NCBI GenBank assembly: GCA_949130495.1
Contig: OX422215.1
Location: 533,493,755-533,557,754, forward strand
From: Sambucus nigra
Lineage: Eukaryota > Streptophyta > Magnoliopsida > Dipsacales > Adoxaceae
Direction: 5' to 3'
DNA length: 64,000 nucleotides
Shown piece by piece: positions 23,219-34,292 of this stretch; position 1 is the first letter of the stretch; every line of letters begins with the position of its first letter. Position numbers and translations under genes: made by a program. A model generated the notes under the pieces. It was not told the origin of the DNA, searched no databases, and saw only the letters and a list, made by a program, of their open reading frames with translations.

Positions 23219-23490
23219 GGTTACCTGGATAAATGGGAATGAAATCATTAACTGAAGAAACCGTGTATCTACCGTCGTTTGCATGCTTCCCAAAGCGTTA
23301 AAAGATGACTGTGTACTTTGACGGTTTAAAAACGTTTGAATTATTTATAAAAATGTCATCATCAAATAGTGCCAGTGGAAATTTTTACAAGTATGGGAGG
23401 TCAGTCGTCCACTAAATACTCAAAACAGTACACCTAGCAACTTCCTAAGCTAAATACTCCATACTTTCAATCAAACATTAAGCATGGAGC

Positions 23491-23502
23491 AATGGGGGCT
23501 TT
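23491..23502 (+). promoter_or_regulatory. Polypurine tract
   Basis: AATGGGGGCTTT directly precedes the TGTTAT start of the LTR arm at 23503, which marks that LTR as the 3' LTR of a plus-oriented element. Confidence 0.5.
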
Positions 23503-23960
23503 TGTTATATGTAAAAATTACTCTCCTACGTGGACCAACGAATACTGTACACCTATCCTCCTATGTGGACGACCAGTCAACTTGATCGGCTTTAGAGATA
23601 CTTTTCGGTTGGAAGGTCGACAAACTCCAGAGCGTCAACCATCAAGAAGATCAAAAGTTACTCGGATGAAATGCCAACTAGCATTTAATTCCAAGAGTTT
23701 CATTTATTATACATAGATGTAAATAACTATCAATATAAAGACATTCCATCTCTAGGGTTTTGCACCCCTATAAACACAAATTATTCCTTAGCTCAAGGAA
23801 CAACTCGAATCATTTATATGCACACCATAATTAGTTATTATAAACCCTACTAAATAAAAACAATAGTGGACTTAGTCTATTTTACAGCTTAACAATTCTA
23901 AAAACCTTATCTCTTGTATGTGTGGTTTGAGTTACTTTTCTTATTTTTATCTGTGAATAT
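23503..23960 (+). mobile_element. LTR, left arm of a tail-to-tail LTR pair
   Basis: Starts TGTTATATGTAAAAATTACTC and runs with a TATA-type CAATATAAAG and a conserved CTCTAGGGTTTTGCACCCC block. The same sequence occurs inverted at 23994-24477. Compared with that copy, this one lacks about 26 bp after TGTTA. It probably is the 3' LTR of the element carrying the antisense gene 20200-23021. Confidence 0.65.
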
Positions 23961-23993
23961 AAATTTGGAGTTAGTCCATTTTTAGACATCTAC
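23961..23993. other. 33-bp spacer of the LTR palindrome
   Basis: This is where the two inverted LTR copies stop matching. It contains GGAGTTAGTCC and TAGACATCTA-like remains. The latter resembles a decayed LTR end expected from the TGTTAGATAT start. Confidence 0.5.
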
Positions 23994-24477
23994 ATATTTA
24001 CAGATTTAAATAAGATTAGTAACTCAAACCACACACACAATAGACAAAGTTTTTAGAATGGCTCAGTTGTAAAATAGCCTATATCCACAGTTGTTTTTAT
24101 TCATTGGGATTTACAATAGCTTAGTATGGTGTGCATATGAATGATTCGAGTTTTCCCTTGAGCTAAGGGAATAGTTTGTATTTATTGGGGTGTAAAACCC
24201 TAGAGATGGAATGCCTTTATATTGACAGGCCTTTACATCTATGTACAATTAATGAAACTCTTGGAATTCAGTGTTGGTTGGCATCCCCTCCGAGTAACTT
24301 TTGATCTTCCTGATGGTTGGCGTTTTGGAGTTGGTCGGCCTTCCATCTGACTAAGTATATCTAAAGTCGAAAAGGTAGACTGGTCGGCCACGTAGGAGGA
24401 CGTGTAAATTATTCATTAGTCCACATACGAGAGTAATTTTTACATTTTGACTATTCATGGGGACTCCATATCTAACA
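23994..24477 (-). mobile_element. LTR, right arm of a tail-to-tail LTR pair
   Basis: On the minus strand it starts TGTTAGATATGGAGTCCCC and aligns along its whole length with the plus-strand LTR at 23503-23960, at roughly 80-85% by eye. Its outer edge directly abuts reverse-transcriptase sequence of another element at 24478, so it was inserted in, or recombined with, that RT. Confidence 0.7.
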
Positions 24478-25099
24478 AAACTTGAATCTTCTATGGATTG
24501 GCCTCAATGCCATGTATGGTGACCATAAAGTCCAAAAACATACCTCCAGCTACCCCCGAAGCAAATTTATTTCGATTGAGTCTCATCTAGTTGTCATCAA
24601 GGTAAACCTCTATGGATTTTCCAATTAAGTCCTTGATGATGGAGCTCACAACCCTCTAATAAGTTGCAACTACATTATTCAATCCAAAAGTCATAACTTT
24701 ATATCACAAGTGGGATCCATTCTGTTCTGGTTGTACTCAGAGTATACATATATTAAGAAAAGGAGTTCATCACCAACAGTTGAGTCCACCAAAGTGTCAA
24801 TGCGAGATAGACGGTAGAAATCTTTGGGGCATGTTTTGTTGAGGTCAGTGAATTCAACACACATTTGTTATTTTTTTGGCTTTGGGCACCAGTACCACAT
24901 TTGAGAACCATTTTAGATATTGCACTTGTATGATGAAATTGGTTGTTAAGAGTTTGTCAACCTCTTCAACATTTATAAGGTTTCTCGCGGGGCTAAGAAC
25001 TTCTTATAGTGGACAGGCTGGTGGTTTGAATCCATGTTGAGGTGGTGGATCATGATCTCAACGTCTACCTCAATTGTGCTAAGTGACTCTAGGCAAATA
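24478..25099 (-). pseudogene. Ty3/gypsy reverse transcriptase, second element
   Basis: One minus-strand frame, broken by several stops, shows HHLNMD near 25050, CVEFTDLNKTCPKDF near 24850, YKVMTFGLNN near 24700, the catalytic VYLDD near 24610 and FLDFMVTIHGIEANP near 24520. Two internal stretches usual in the family are deleted. It stops abruptly at both ends: the Tekay 5' LTR begins at 25100 and an inverted LTR ends at 24477. The protease and gag of the same minus-strand element are at 37301-38900. Confidence 0.85.
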
Positions 25100-26977
25100 T
25101 GTAATGCTCGTGTAGTATCAAAGCCCTAGAAAAATAAATTACGATTAGTTAACCCTATATATTACCCTATATCCCCACTATAAGTTAGTCAAATTCAAAA
25201 ATACCCTAAACAATGTTGAATTACTCATGAAATCCTATAACGTTTCTTAATTACATGAGTACCCCCTAAGGATAAAAATGACCAAAATACCCCAACAAAC
25301 TTTTGAAGAAGCATAATTGGACCTATATTTTACCCCAAGACCCAAACCATATACCAAATTGAACATGTAGACCTCAACTAATTTCATTATATAACCTTAA
25401 CCCTTGAACTATATAAAATTACACAAATGCCCCTTAATTGTTGAAATTTATCAAATAAAATACCAAATAAATATTAAACCTCCTCTTTAAGTACCAAACT
25501 CAAAACCAACATATTTACACTTTCCCCCGGTCAAACAAAGCATCCAAGCCAGTGGAAAATACCAAAAATAATATGGGTAATATCCTCCACACATGTGAAA
25601 ACCTTATGCTTCAATTTTATCTTCTTAAAATAAGGAATAATTCACCTTCCTTGTACACCAATCAACAGCCCATGGTCCATAATATAAATACCCCACAAAT
25701 TCTAGCCTTGAAACTAACCAGTTCAATAGAATAAAACTTATCTTTTTTCATTTCAAACTGGTAACCCATGATTTTATGCACATTCTTTATTTTTATTGTC
25801 CAAAATATTTTCTCCAGTATCAGAAAGAACAATGCAAGTAAAGAACCCAAGATTTTGCATGCAGTATATGGCATGTATAGACGAAAACACCCAAAACCTC
25901 CTTTAAAGCTTGAGCTTTCATGGTGAAACTCCATTTCTTGGCTTTGAACCTATTTCAAAGTGAGGAATGAGTTCCTTATGAGCCCAGGAGATCAAGTGCA
26001 ATGTCCATTTGTTAAAACAAATAAGTTTCGAACTCCAATTACTCAAAGAAGTTCAATAACTTCAAATTCAAAATTGTCTTCAAATAGGATATGTCAGCCC
26101 TTCAAATCAAATCCAAAATCACCCTATGGATAGCGAAAACCCAATCATAAAATCCATTGCCATATTCTGCAACTCCATGAATATTTGGGCGAAATTGCTA
26201 AAAAAATACTGTAGTTGAAACTCGATAATTTCTAAACCTCAATCCATGAAACCTCTCTCTTTGGATTCCATATGAAAAATCAGGTTGGATTTATTCAGGA
26301 ATCATCTTAAATGATTTAGGAAATCAAGAGATATTTGATGTCCATGTTTGTTAAAACCTAAGCCTACTGTCGAGAGGTTGAAGATGAACTTTTCAACCAG
26401 AAACCTTGATATTTGAAGTCAAAGTTTGTCAAAACCTAAGTCAACTGTCAAGTGGTTAAAGATGAACTTTTCAACTAGAAATATTGACCAATCATATGAG
26501 GGCGCGTAACCAATCAAAATTTTTTGATTTTTTCCTAAAATTTTTATTTAATTCTTCTGGTCAAAATGGTATTAGGTACGATAGTGTTTGGTCAAACCTA
26601 GATCAAAATACAGAAACCAAGGTTTGGTTTAAAAGTATTTTCATAGAACAACATATTGACTCCTCCTGGTTTTTTATGTTTTAAATTTTTACCCCAACTT
26701 TTTTCCACATATTATTTGAAAAATTTTAAGCTAAAAAGTCTTCTATACCATTTTCCAAATATGCACTTAAGACGTACATTTTAAACTCTCAAATATAATT
26801 TTTTTTTTTTAAACTAAACTTTAAGGAATATAGTTTTTTTCAATTTCTTATTTTTAACTAAATCCTATTCCAAAAATATACAGTTACAACTATGCTAATT
26901 GACATATAATCAAGCACCCGACCTTCCCGATCCCGACTCCAGCCAGTTTCAAACACATTCTCCACATTCGACAAGTA

Positions 26978-27092
26978 GGTTTTTCCCTTTCATTAGTAAT
27001 TTCAGAATATTTTTCATAATTGCTATTGATATCAAGGTTTTTCCCTTTCATTAGTAATTTCAGAATATTTTTCACAATTGCTATTGATATCA
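26978..27092. repeat. 58-bp tandem duplication in 5' LTR
   Basis: GGTTTTTCCCTTTCATTAG... occurs at 26978 and again at 27036, nearly identical. The partner LTR has one copy (near 36053), so the duplication arose after this element inserted. Confidence 0.85.
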
Positions 27093-27662
27093 CACTGTGA
27101 TAGCCATAAATTACTCGTGTTGTGTTCATGTTACGATACTTCCATGCTACATATGTTGTTAAATATCATTAATATTTGAATATGGATTATTTGGATAAAT
27201 TTAAACATTTTTCTCTAATAACTGATTTCACGAGGTTACTGCAAATGATTGAATTAGTTCATCCAAGAATTTATGTGGTAAATGTCTTCGTTACAAGCAT
27301 CTATATAAATTAAGGAGTAGAATGTCATGTTATCCCACGAATTTTTTTTACTTTGCCTATAATTCTCAAGATGTGTTGAGAGCCCAGTTATGCTACATAT
27401 ATATGAATTTCGTTCTTGCAAAACAGGTGTAACCTATTATTTCAAATCCATAGGTTTGGGCTATTATTTGGTTATGTTGATATGCTTGATTATTCTATTC
27501 CTGGTAGTAAACAGATAATTATGGACTTATCCAATTAAAAATCATGAAATCTCTTCTCTATTTATACAAAAAAGTTATTACTGATGCCAAATTCGTAACA
27601 TTTCTTCAGCAAGCGATTAAATCCATATACACCTCAAACCTATATATTAATATATTTGTTAT

Positions 27663-28765
27663 TAAGAGTGTGCTAAAGCAGAATAAATGCGATTTCTCAA
27701 ATAAATCAAGTTTAATTGTGTGTCAACCAAACCAGTTTTAATGAAACCCAAGTTTTAATTTAGTCCTAACACGTGCATCTAAGTGATATGAAATCATAAA
27801 GCAATAATCATGCAAAGGAAACCAAATTTCAGGAAAAATCCCCCACAGGGGAAAAACATTTTATTTCACTATAATTGTAAATCACAACTTACACGGTTAT
27901 AATGAAATACAGTTTTTTGACAATCGAATATTCGTAGATGTCGGTCTATGTCGTCAGCAATAGATCCACCGCAATAAACCCACAAGAATCGTAGTCCTAT
28001 CGTCAGCCCAGGAATACCGTAGCACTCCCTATGAACCTCAGTCCAAATCAGCAAAGAACCTTCATGCAGCAAGATCCTCAATGACTCGCAGCTATATGAT
28101 GTAGATTTACCTTCTCTACAAGAGCAAGATCAGAAAGACCGTATTTTCGGTTCCAAAACAATTCACTAAAGTATTGGGATGTTTTGTGAATTGAAAAATA
28201 AGGTTTAAAACCCTAAAATCAAAGAAGACAAAGTGTTCTGCTGTTAGCAAATTATTGGTATCGAACATTGTCATGTCTCCTTCATAAAAGACACCTCGTT
28301 TAATGCGCTTTATATAAAAAAATTAAGGCGGCGCATTGTTCGAACGAGATCCCATCTCGTTCGAATGAGATCTAATGTCGTTCAAACCAGATCCCATGTC
28401 GTTCGAACCAGAAAATTCGCAAAAAATAAATTTAAAAAAATTCGGGAAAAATAAATTTAATTTTTTATTTCAAAAATTCTTCTTTTAATCTTGAAAAATT
28501 CATTTTGACGAAAAACAACGCCTTAACACTTAGAAAATATTTTAGAAAAATATTCAAACTTCTTTTAAAAATTATCCCAACACTTTTAAGTGAACCGTAA
28601 AGGGACTTAAATACTTTCTCATCGAAATTAACCTTGTACAGGCATGAATGTTGAAGAAGCTTGATATTCGGATCCGTATTGATGCATGTACGATCTTGAA
28701 CAATTCTTCAGCGGTATACGACATACTTAATTGATAACTGACATTTATAAAATCATGTCCTTACA
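27663..28765 (-). mobile_element. Solo LTR (copia SIRE-like) nested in the Tekay LTR
   Basis: A 1103-bp block absent from the partner LTR. It is flanked by GTTAT at 27658-27662 and 28766-28770. Removing it with one GTTAT restores collinearity with the partner LTR around 36667 base for base in length. On the minus strand it begins TGTAAGGACATG and ends ACTCTTA. The end TGTAAG and overall layout match the 3' LTR of the copia element at 41641-42756, as does a cluster of GTTCGAAC dyads. It is a solo LTR: no internal domain remains. Confidence 0.8.
28338..28408. repeat. Four GTTCGAAC dyads at exact 21-bp spacing
   Basis: GTTCGAAC (28338), GTTCGAAT (28359), GTTCAAAC (28380) and GTTCGAAC (28401) start exactly 21 bp apart. 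Spacers share AGATCCCAT/AGATCTAAT words, so this is also a short 21-bp tandem repeat. It lies within the nested solo LTR. Confidence 0.85.
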
Positions 28766-29138
28766 GTTATAAAATTGGTTAAAATCTACTTAGCATACTT
28801 ATGCTAATTATTTTTTACCTCCAGATGTTCTAGGATTAGGAAGCAGTACCCCCTCCCTTTGTGATACGCACGGGTAACTTGTATGCTTATATAACTATAT
28901 GGAAAGAGATTAAGAAAAATGGAAGCAAAGAATGGAGTTTGTCGATGACTTTCGCCATTTTTCATTTGTGGGATTAAACATAACACTTATAATTCTCACC
29001 TATGTTTGGTGATACAATATAAGTAATACGATGTTAGTTATCGCTATAATGAATAAAATTATATTTTTCATTTTAATTTTAGTTTCATTGTGTTGCTACT
29101 ATCGTGTACATTCATACCAAAAATAGGGTGTGAAAAGT

Positions 29139-29150
29139 TGGTATCAGAGC
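29139..29150 (+). promoter_or_regulatory. Primer-binding site (initiator tRNA-Met type)
   Basis: TGGTATCAGAGC, complementary to the 3' end of plant initiator methionine tRNA, three bases after the 5' LTR. It fixes the plus orientation of the element. Confidence 0.9.
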
Positions 29151-29457
29151 GCAATTCTAAAATGCATCGAGCTAGACTCCTATATGGGAATAACATAGGA
29201 TATTAGTTCTTTTAAATTTTTTGTGACTTCTTTATTCTCGTCATATAATAAATCTGTTTTGCAGTATGAATATCTGGGATTCTCAGCTTTTTAATTTTGA
29301 CATAGCTCCAATAAATAGATGGGAACATAGTGTAAAGGATCAATAATTTCTCAAACTCAACGCCATAGTTTAAGAAGTATATGATGACTGAAGAAACTCC
29401 AGTTCTGCCGTAAAACATCTCATATTAACCAAATGAATATCTAGCGAGCAACAAGCT

Positions 29458-29704
29458 ATGAAAAAGATGCGAGAATATTTTGATGACCCGATTATCCTTC
29501 AGGAAGCTATCAGTCTTGCTTGGGATGATATTTATTCTCCACCCCTGCTCCAAAATGAAACCACACCCAATGAATAACTTTTCATTGAAGTTGCCTCTGA
29601 CTCCTCCAGTAGCTCAACCGACGATGATCCACCTGAACCCGATGACTTTGACTTTGCCCCCGACTCTAATCCATCCAAAATCGATGTTGTGTTTCCAAGG
29701 TGAA
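29458..29704 (+). pseudogene. Small acidic leader ORF of the Tekay element
   Basis: From ATG 29458 a frame encodes MKKMREYFDDPI then AISLAWDDIYSPP, with one stop at 29575. It continues in the same frame with an acidic tail (STDDDPPEPDDFDF) to about 29702. It lies between the primer-binding site and gag. I do not recognise a named function; composition and frame continuity across one stop suggest a former short protein. Confidence 0.35.
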
Positions 29705-30010
29705 GGAAAAATGATGTGCCTCCTTCAATTAGTATTATAACTAGTAATTATAATGTATATATTATGGAAATTATACAAACATAAGTGGAGTTTAAGCTAA
29801 TAGTGTGTTGTATAAAAGTAAGGGTACCCAATTTTTCTATATACTTAGGCTAATAGTCTGACAGAAGGCTAATATAATATAAACTGCTAGCTATAATAAC
29901 TTTTTTGTATAATATAACCTAATTAAAATTTGATTTTATATGCTCTCTACCTAAACACTTACTCTTATGCATCATACTTATTTTAATGCTATAATTTATT
30001 ATGCTTTCTG

Positions 30011-30900
30011 ATGGCTAACACTCGCACTTCTTCCACTAAAGCCCGAACTGAGCAGACTCACACTGAATGAATTATGAAATGACTTCAAGAATTAACATCT
30101 CTCATTAGGCAATAGCAAGAACATAACCAATTCATGATTCAGGAAGAAGTTACAAATGAAACACGCCAAACGAATTCTCTTAGGAAATTTATAAGTCAAC
30201 GACCCCTTTCCTTTCTTGGAAAGCTTGGAGTACCCGAGGCCAAGAAATGGATACCCCAAATCATAAAGATATTCAAAGGGATAGGAATTTAGGCCAATCT
30301 CAGACTAGTTTTAGCATCCTATATGTTTGAAGGTGAAGTTAATTTCTGGTGGAAAGTTATAGCCCGAGGTTGTAATGTAATCGCCCTAACATGGGAGAGT
30401 TTGAAGAAATATTCTTTAAAAACAATTTTTTTAGATTGAAAGAGACCAGTTGATCGTGTATTTTCTTATATTACAACAAACTAATATGTTCGTAGCTCAA
30501 TATGAAGCCAAGTATCGAGTTGTCATGTTACGCAGCCGAGTATGTGAGCAATGAAGCCAAGAAATTCAAGCTCTTTGAGATAGGATTACACCCAAGGATT
30601 AAGACCTCCATCATACCTTTGCAAATTTGAAACTTTTTCCAACTTACTCAAGTTGCCTCAATTGTTGAACGTAATCCCGCAGCAGGTGGATATGTACGCC
30701 CGTCGACTCCCATTAATAGAAACAACTATATGCTAGATACATACCCAGACCTCGAGTCCAACCTTATCCAAGTCCTAGTGGACAAATCTATTCCTAAATT
30801 TTCCATAGCATTACCAATCCAGTGATTCGATGTTATAAGTGATAAGAGGTAGGACACATCCATATGTAATGTCCTAAGTTGTACCCACTGGTGATAAGAA
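30011..30900 (+). pseudogene. Tekay gag relic
   Basis: Starting near ATG 30011 (MANTRTSS), frames with several stops and shifts show VPEAKKWI, FEGEVNFWW near 30340, VAQYEAKYR near 30495, AKKFKLFEIGLHPRIKTSIIPLQ near 30560-30620, and a CCHC-type knuckle remnant (CYK, then GHIHM.CPK) near 30830-30880. Order and motifs match chromovirus gag, the structural particle protein. Not translatable as one product now. Confidence 0.8.
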
Positions 30901-31039
30901 ATAGACTCGTTACTTACCTTATACCCAGAGGAACAAGTCCTTTTAATCAATGAAAGCCCTACAACCCTGGTAGAAATCTTCAGCCAGCCCCTAACCATGG
31001 GAAGAATTTGATATATTTCTTATACAAAATTTTCACGAC

Positions 31040-31378
31040 ATGGTGGAAGATACGGTACTCTTTTATAACTATTTTCCTCATGTATTATTTGATTATAGAT
31101 CAACTCACTCATTCATTGGTCTTAAACTTGCTGAAATTTTGCAAATTTTATCGAAATCATTGGATAATCCCTTAGAAATAGAATTACCTACCGCTAAAAT
31201 TAGCAAACCTACTCAAAGTTATGAAAAATGTAAAATTCATCTAGGTATAGGCATACTCTTTGTAAATTTAATAATCTTAGATATATGGGGGTTCGATATC
31301 ATTATGAGAATGGATGTGTTATCAACACACCATGCTTATATCGATTGTTATCTGAAAAGAGTATACTTTCGAGACTAA
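31040..31378 (+). pseudogene. Tekay aspartic protease
   Basis: A 112-aa frame with VLFDYRSTHSFIG (family: LFDSGATHSFIS; the active-site D remains but S-G became Y-R), IMRMDVLSTHHAYIDC (family G-M-D-W-L) and a KRVYFRD end. Loss of the D-S-G triad predicts an inactive protease. It sits between gag and RT in the plus-strand element. Confidence 0.8.
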
Positions 31379-31559
31379 GAGAACCAAACTTTTATATTCC
31401 AAGGAATCGGATCAGTCCGAAACCTCAACATTACAAATCCAAAGTACCAATTCCCCTTTGCTTTCAAGAATCCTAGAAAAGTTTGATGATGTCTTTTCCA
31501 TAAGAGTTTCCTGGAATACCACCTTCCTAATAAATTGAGTTTATAATCAATCTTTTCCC

Positions 31560-32830
31560 AAATACTTCCCCTATCTCTATACCTCCGTATCAAATGTCCC
31601 TTTAGAATTTTATGAGCTTCATACCCAAGCAGATGATTTACGTGAAAAGGGTTTTATATGCCTTAGTTCATATCATAGGGAAGCACTTGTGTTGTTTGTA
31701 AAGAAGAGTGATGGAAGTTTTAGATTATGTGTGGACCACGTAGATTGAATTCTGTAACAATTAAGATTAAATATCCCTTACCTAGAATTATATATTTATT
31801 CGATCAACTTAGGGGTGAAAGGTTCTTTTCAAAGATAGACTCGAGATCTGGTAACCATCAGTTATGGGTAAGAGAAGAGAATATTCCAAAACCCTCATTT
31901 CAAACTCATTATGGACATTTTGAATTTACCATAATGTCTTTTGGATTAACCAATGCCCCTACATCCTTTATGGACCTAATGCATCGTATATTCTGACCAT
32001 TTCTTAATCAGTATGTAATCATATTCATTGATAATATTCTCACTTACTCCTAGAATTACAAGGAACGTGACCAATATTTAGAGACAATATTAGTTACCCT
32101 AAGGAACCACCAATTGTATGCCAAAAAAATAAAATGCAACTTCTCGATGGAGGAAGTAAAATTTTTAGAATATATGATTTCTAAAAATGGAATAGAAGTC
32201 GACCCAGCAAAGATCGCAGTCATTTTAGGATGGAAACATTCGACCAGTGTCACCGAGATTAAAATTTTTATTGGACTAACTTGTTATTAACAATGTTTTA
32301 TGGAAGGATTTTCCAGAATTTCTATTCCATTGATGAAGTTAACCAGAAATAAAATACCATTTATATGCACTTTCTGAGTGTGAGCAAGCATTCCAAACTT
32401 TACAAGATAAGTTGACCACTGCTCGCATCCTAATCATGACTTCTAGTAATGTAAGTTATAACATATACATCGATGCCTCATTACAAGGTTTAGGTTGTGT
32501 ACTAATAAATAAAAGGATAGGTAGTTGAGTATGGATTTTGAAAACACAAGGCTCATGGGTGTCATTATCCTCTGCACAATCTTAAGTTAGCAGCCATAGC
32601 CTTTTCCTTAAAATATGGCATTCTTATCTGTACAACGAATAATTTCAAGTGTTTTAAGACCACAAAAGTTTGAAATACATCTTTACCCAAAGAGACTTTA
32701 ATTTAAGAGGAAGAAGTTGGATGGAATTTTTGGAAGATCACATATTCAAGTTAGACTATCATCTAGGAAAAAGAAATGTTGTAGCCGACACCTTAAGCTC
32801 TAACCCCATTGGAAGACTTAACAACCTGAT
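31560..32830 (+). pseudogene. Tekay reverse transcriptase and RNase H
   Basis: In order: a [16 protein letters not shown] stretch near 31700, [46 protein letters not shown] near 31930-31970, then the polymerase site with IFIDN near 32030, where the second catalytic aspartate is changed to asparagine. The thumb (FSMEEVKFLEY) is near 32150. RNase H follows with YIDAS near 32465 and RNVVADTLS near 32780. Multiple stops and shifts. It is the replication core of the element bounded by LTRs 25100-29135 and 34293-37032. Confidence 0.85.
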
Positions 32831-33009
32831 TTTCTTATAATGTTGTTGCTATTGTATAGCAATATGATCTTCACCCAACCCACCCTTTTTCAAAATTCAC
32901 CAATATCATTTCCTACCCAAACCTAAGGAAAAAGACTTTATAACAACAACCTTAAGACCCCTTTGTTATTAAACAGCAAATCAGAAGCAAGACCAAAGAC
33001 TTGTCGTAC

Positions 33010-33780
33010 GAGAAGGAGACATGTCTACAATTTAAAAATAAATTATATGTACCTGATGATTCGTATTTATGAAAAGAAGTGTTACAAGAAGCTTATTATT
33101 CCATATTAATGATATATCCCAAAAGCTCAAAAAAGTATCATGAACAAAAGAAATAATTTTAGTGTCCGAATATAAGGAATGATATTGAGAAATTTATTAA
33201 GAAATGTCTCGCGTAAAGATAAAACGCCAGTGCCCTAGTGGACTCCTCCAACCTCTTTCGATTCCTGAGTGGGAATGGGACCACATCACAATCGACTTTG
33301 TTAGTGGATTACTCCATACATCCCAAGGATACAATTTTGTTTGGGTAATAGTAGACTGACTCACTAAGTCTGCCCATTTTCTTCGAGTGAAGACTATTGG
33401 TTCTTTCCAAAAACATAGCAAACTCTACGTCAAAGAAATTGGTCGATTACATGTAATTACTTTATCCATACCACTAGACCGAGATTCTCATTTTTTAGGT
33501 ATATTTTATCAAGCACTTCAAATAAAAAGGGACACTAAACTTCATTTCAGTACCACATTTCATCCTCGTACCGATGGGCAATCTGAACGCACTATCCAAA
33601 CCTTGGAAGATATGTTGAGAGCATGTGCTCCAGATATGCCTAATAGTTGGAGTGAGAACTTATCATTAATTAAGTTTTCATATAATAATAGTTACCAATC
33701 AAGTATCAAAGCCGCCCCATTTTAAGCCTTGTATGGAAGACCATATCCATCGCCACCGTGTTGGATTGAATTGAGAAATA
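33010..33780 (+). pseudogene. Tekay integrase
   Basis: A decayed zinc-finger region (33010-33200) is followed by WEWDHITIDFV near 33270 and AHFLRVKT near 33370. The core part from 33387 shows DRDSHF (second aspartate), a FHPRTDGQSERTIQTLEDMLRAC block with the catalytic glutamate, then WSENLSLIKFSYNNSYQSSI. Frames are interrupted by stops. The order RT-RNase H-integrase marks Ty3/gypsy. Confidence 0.85.
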
Positions 33781-34174
33781 ACAAGTAATTTAGTCATACA
33801 ATAATTCAAGAAACTATCGACAAGAAACAACAGATCAGGAATAGAATAAAGATGTCCCATAATCAACAGAAGAGTTCCAAGTTTCCAATTAAGTATTCCT
33901 AAAAGTTTCACCCCAAAAAGGAATTTTATGATTCAAAAAGAAAGGGAAGTTAGCGCCACGATACATTGGATCTTTTATCATCACCAAATAAGTTAGACAT
34001 ATGGCCTATAGATTAGAATTACTTTTAGAATTATCAAGTATTCATAATGTATTCCATGCGTCCCAGTTACGTCAATACATTTCAAATCTGACACATGTGA
34101 TTACGTGGCACGAAATCTCTATTCAACCCAATCATGAATTTGAAGAGCATCTTATTCAAATTCTACAACGTTAG

Positions 34175-34290
34175 GTAAAAGTTCTTATACAGAAATAAGT
34201 TCCTTTGGTAGTGGTACTCTGGGAACACCAAAATCAGCAAGAACCTACCTGGCAACCACAGCAAACCATGAAGAAACAATATCCATGTAG
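34175..34290 (+). pseudogene. Chromodomain at the pol C-terminus
   Basis: The last coding stretch shows VPLVVVLWEHQNQQ, then EPTWQPQQTMKKQYP, matching the C-terminal chromodomain of plant chromoviruses (V-L-W...E-A-T-W-E pattern). In the family it guides integration to particular chromatin. It ends a few bases before the 3' LTR, as in the Tekay lineage. Confidence 0.75.
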
Positions 34291-34292
34291 AT

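Larger units (their letters stand above)
25100..29135 (+). mobile_element. 5' LTR of Tekay-type chromovirus
   Basis: Starts TGTAATGCTCGTG and ends AGGGTGTGAAA (the final CA is mutated), followed by a primer-binding site three bases on. It aligns with the 3' LTR at 34293-37032 from end to end. Its excess length is explained mostly by the nested solo LTR at 27663-28765 plus a 5-bp target duplication, and by a 58-bp duplication at 26978-27092. LTRs of 2.7-2.9 kb fit the Tekay lineage. Confidence 0.85.

Noticed and set aside
23503..24477. Foldback DNA transposon or microRNA precursor
   Set aside because: The polypurine tract before the left arm, TGTTAG ends and promoter-like content fit LTRs better, and flanks show no common target duplication.
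25662..25934. 90-codon minus-strand frame in the Tekay 5' LTR
   Set aside because: Not conserved in the partner LTR, so not coding.
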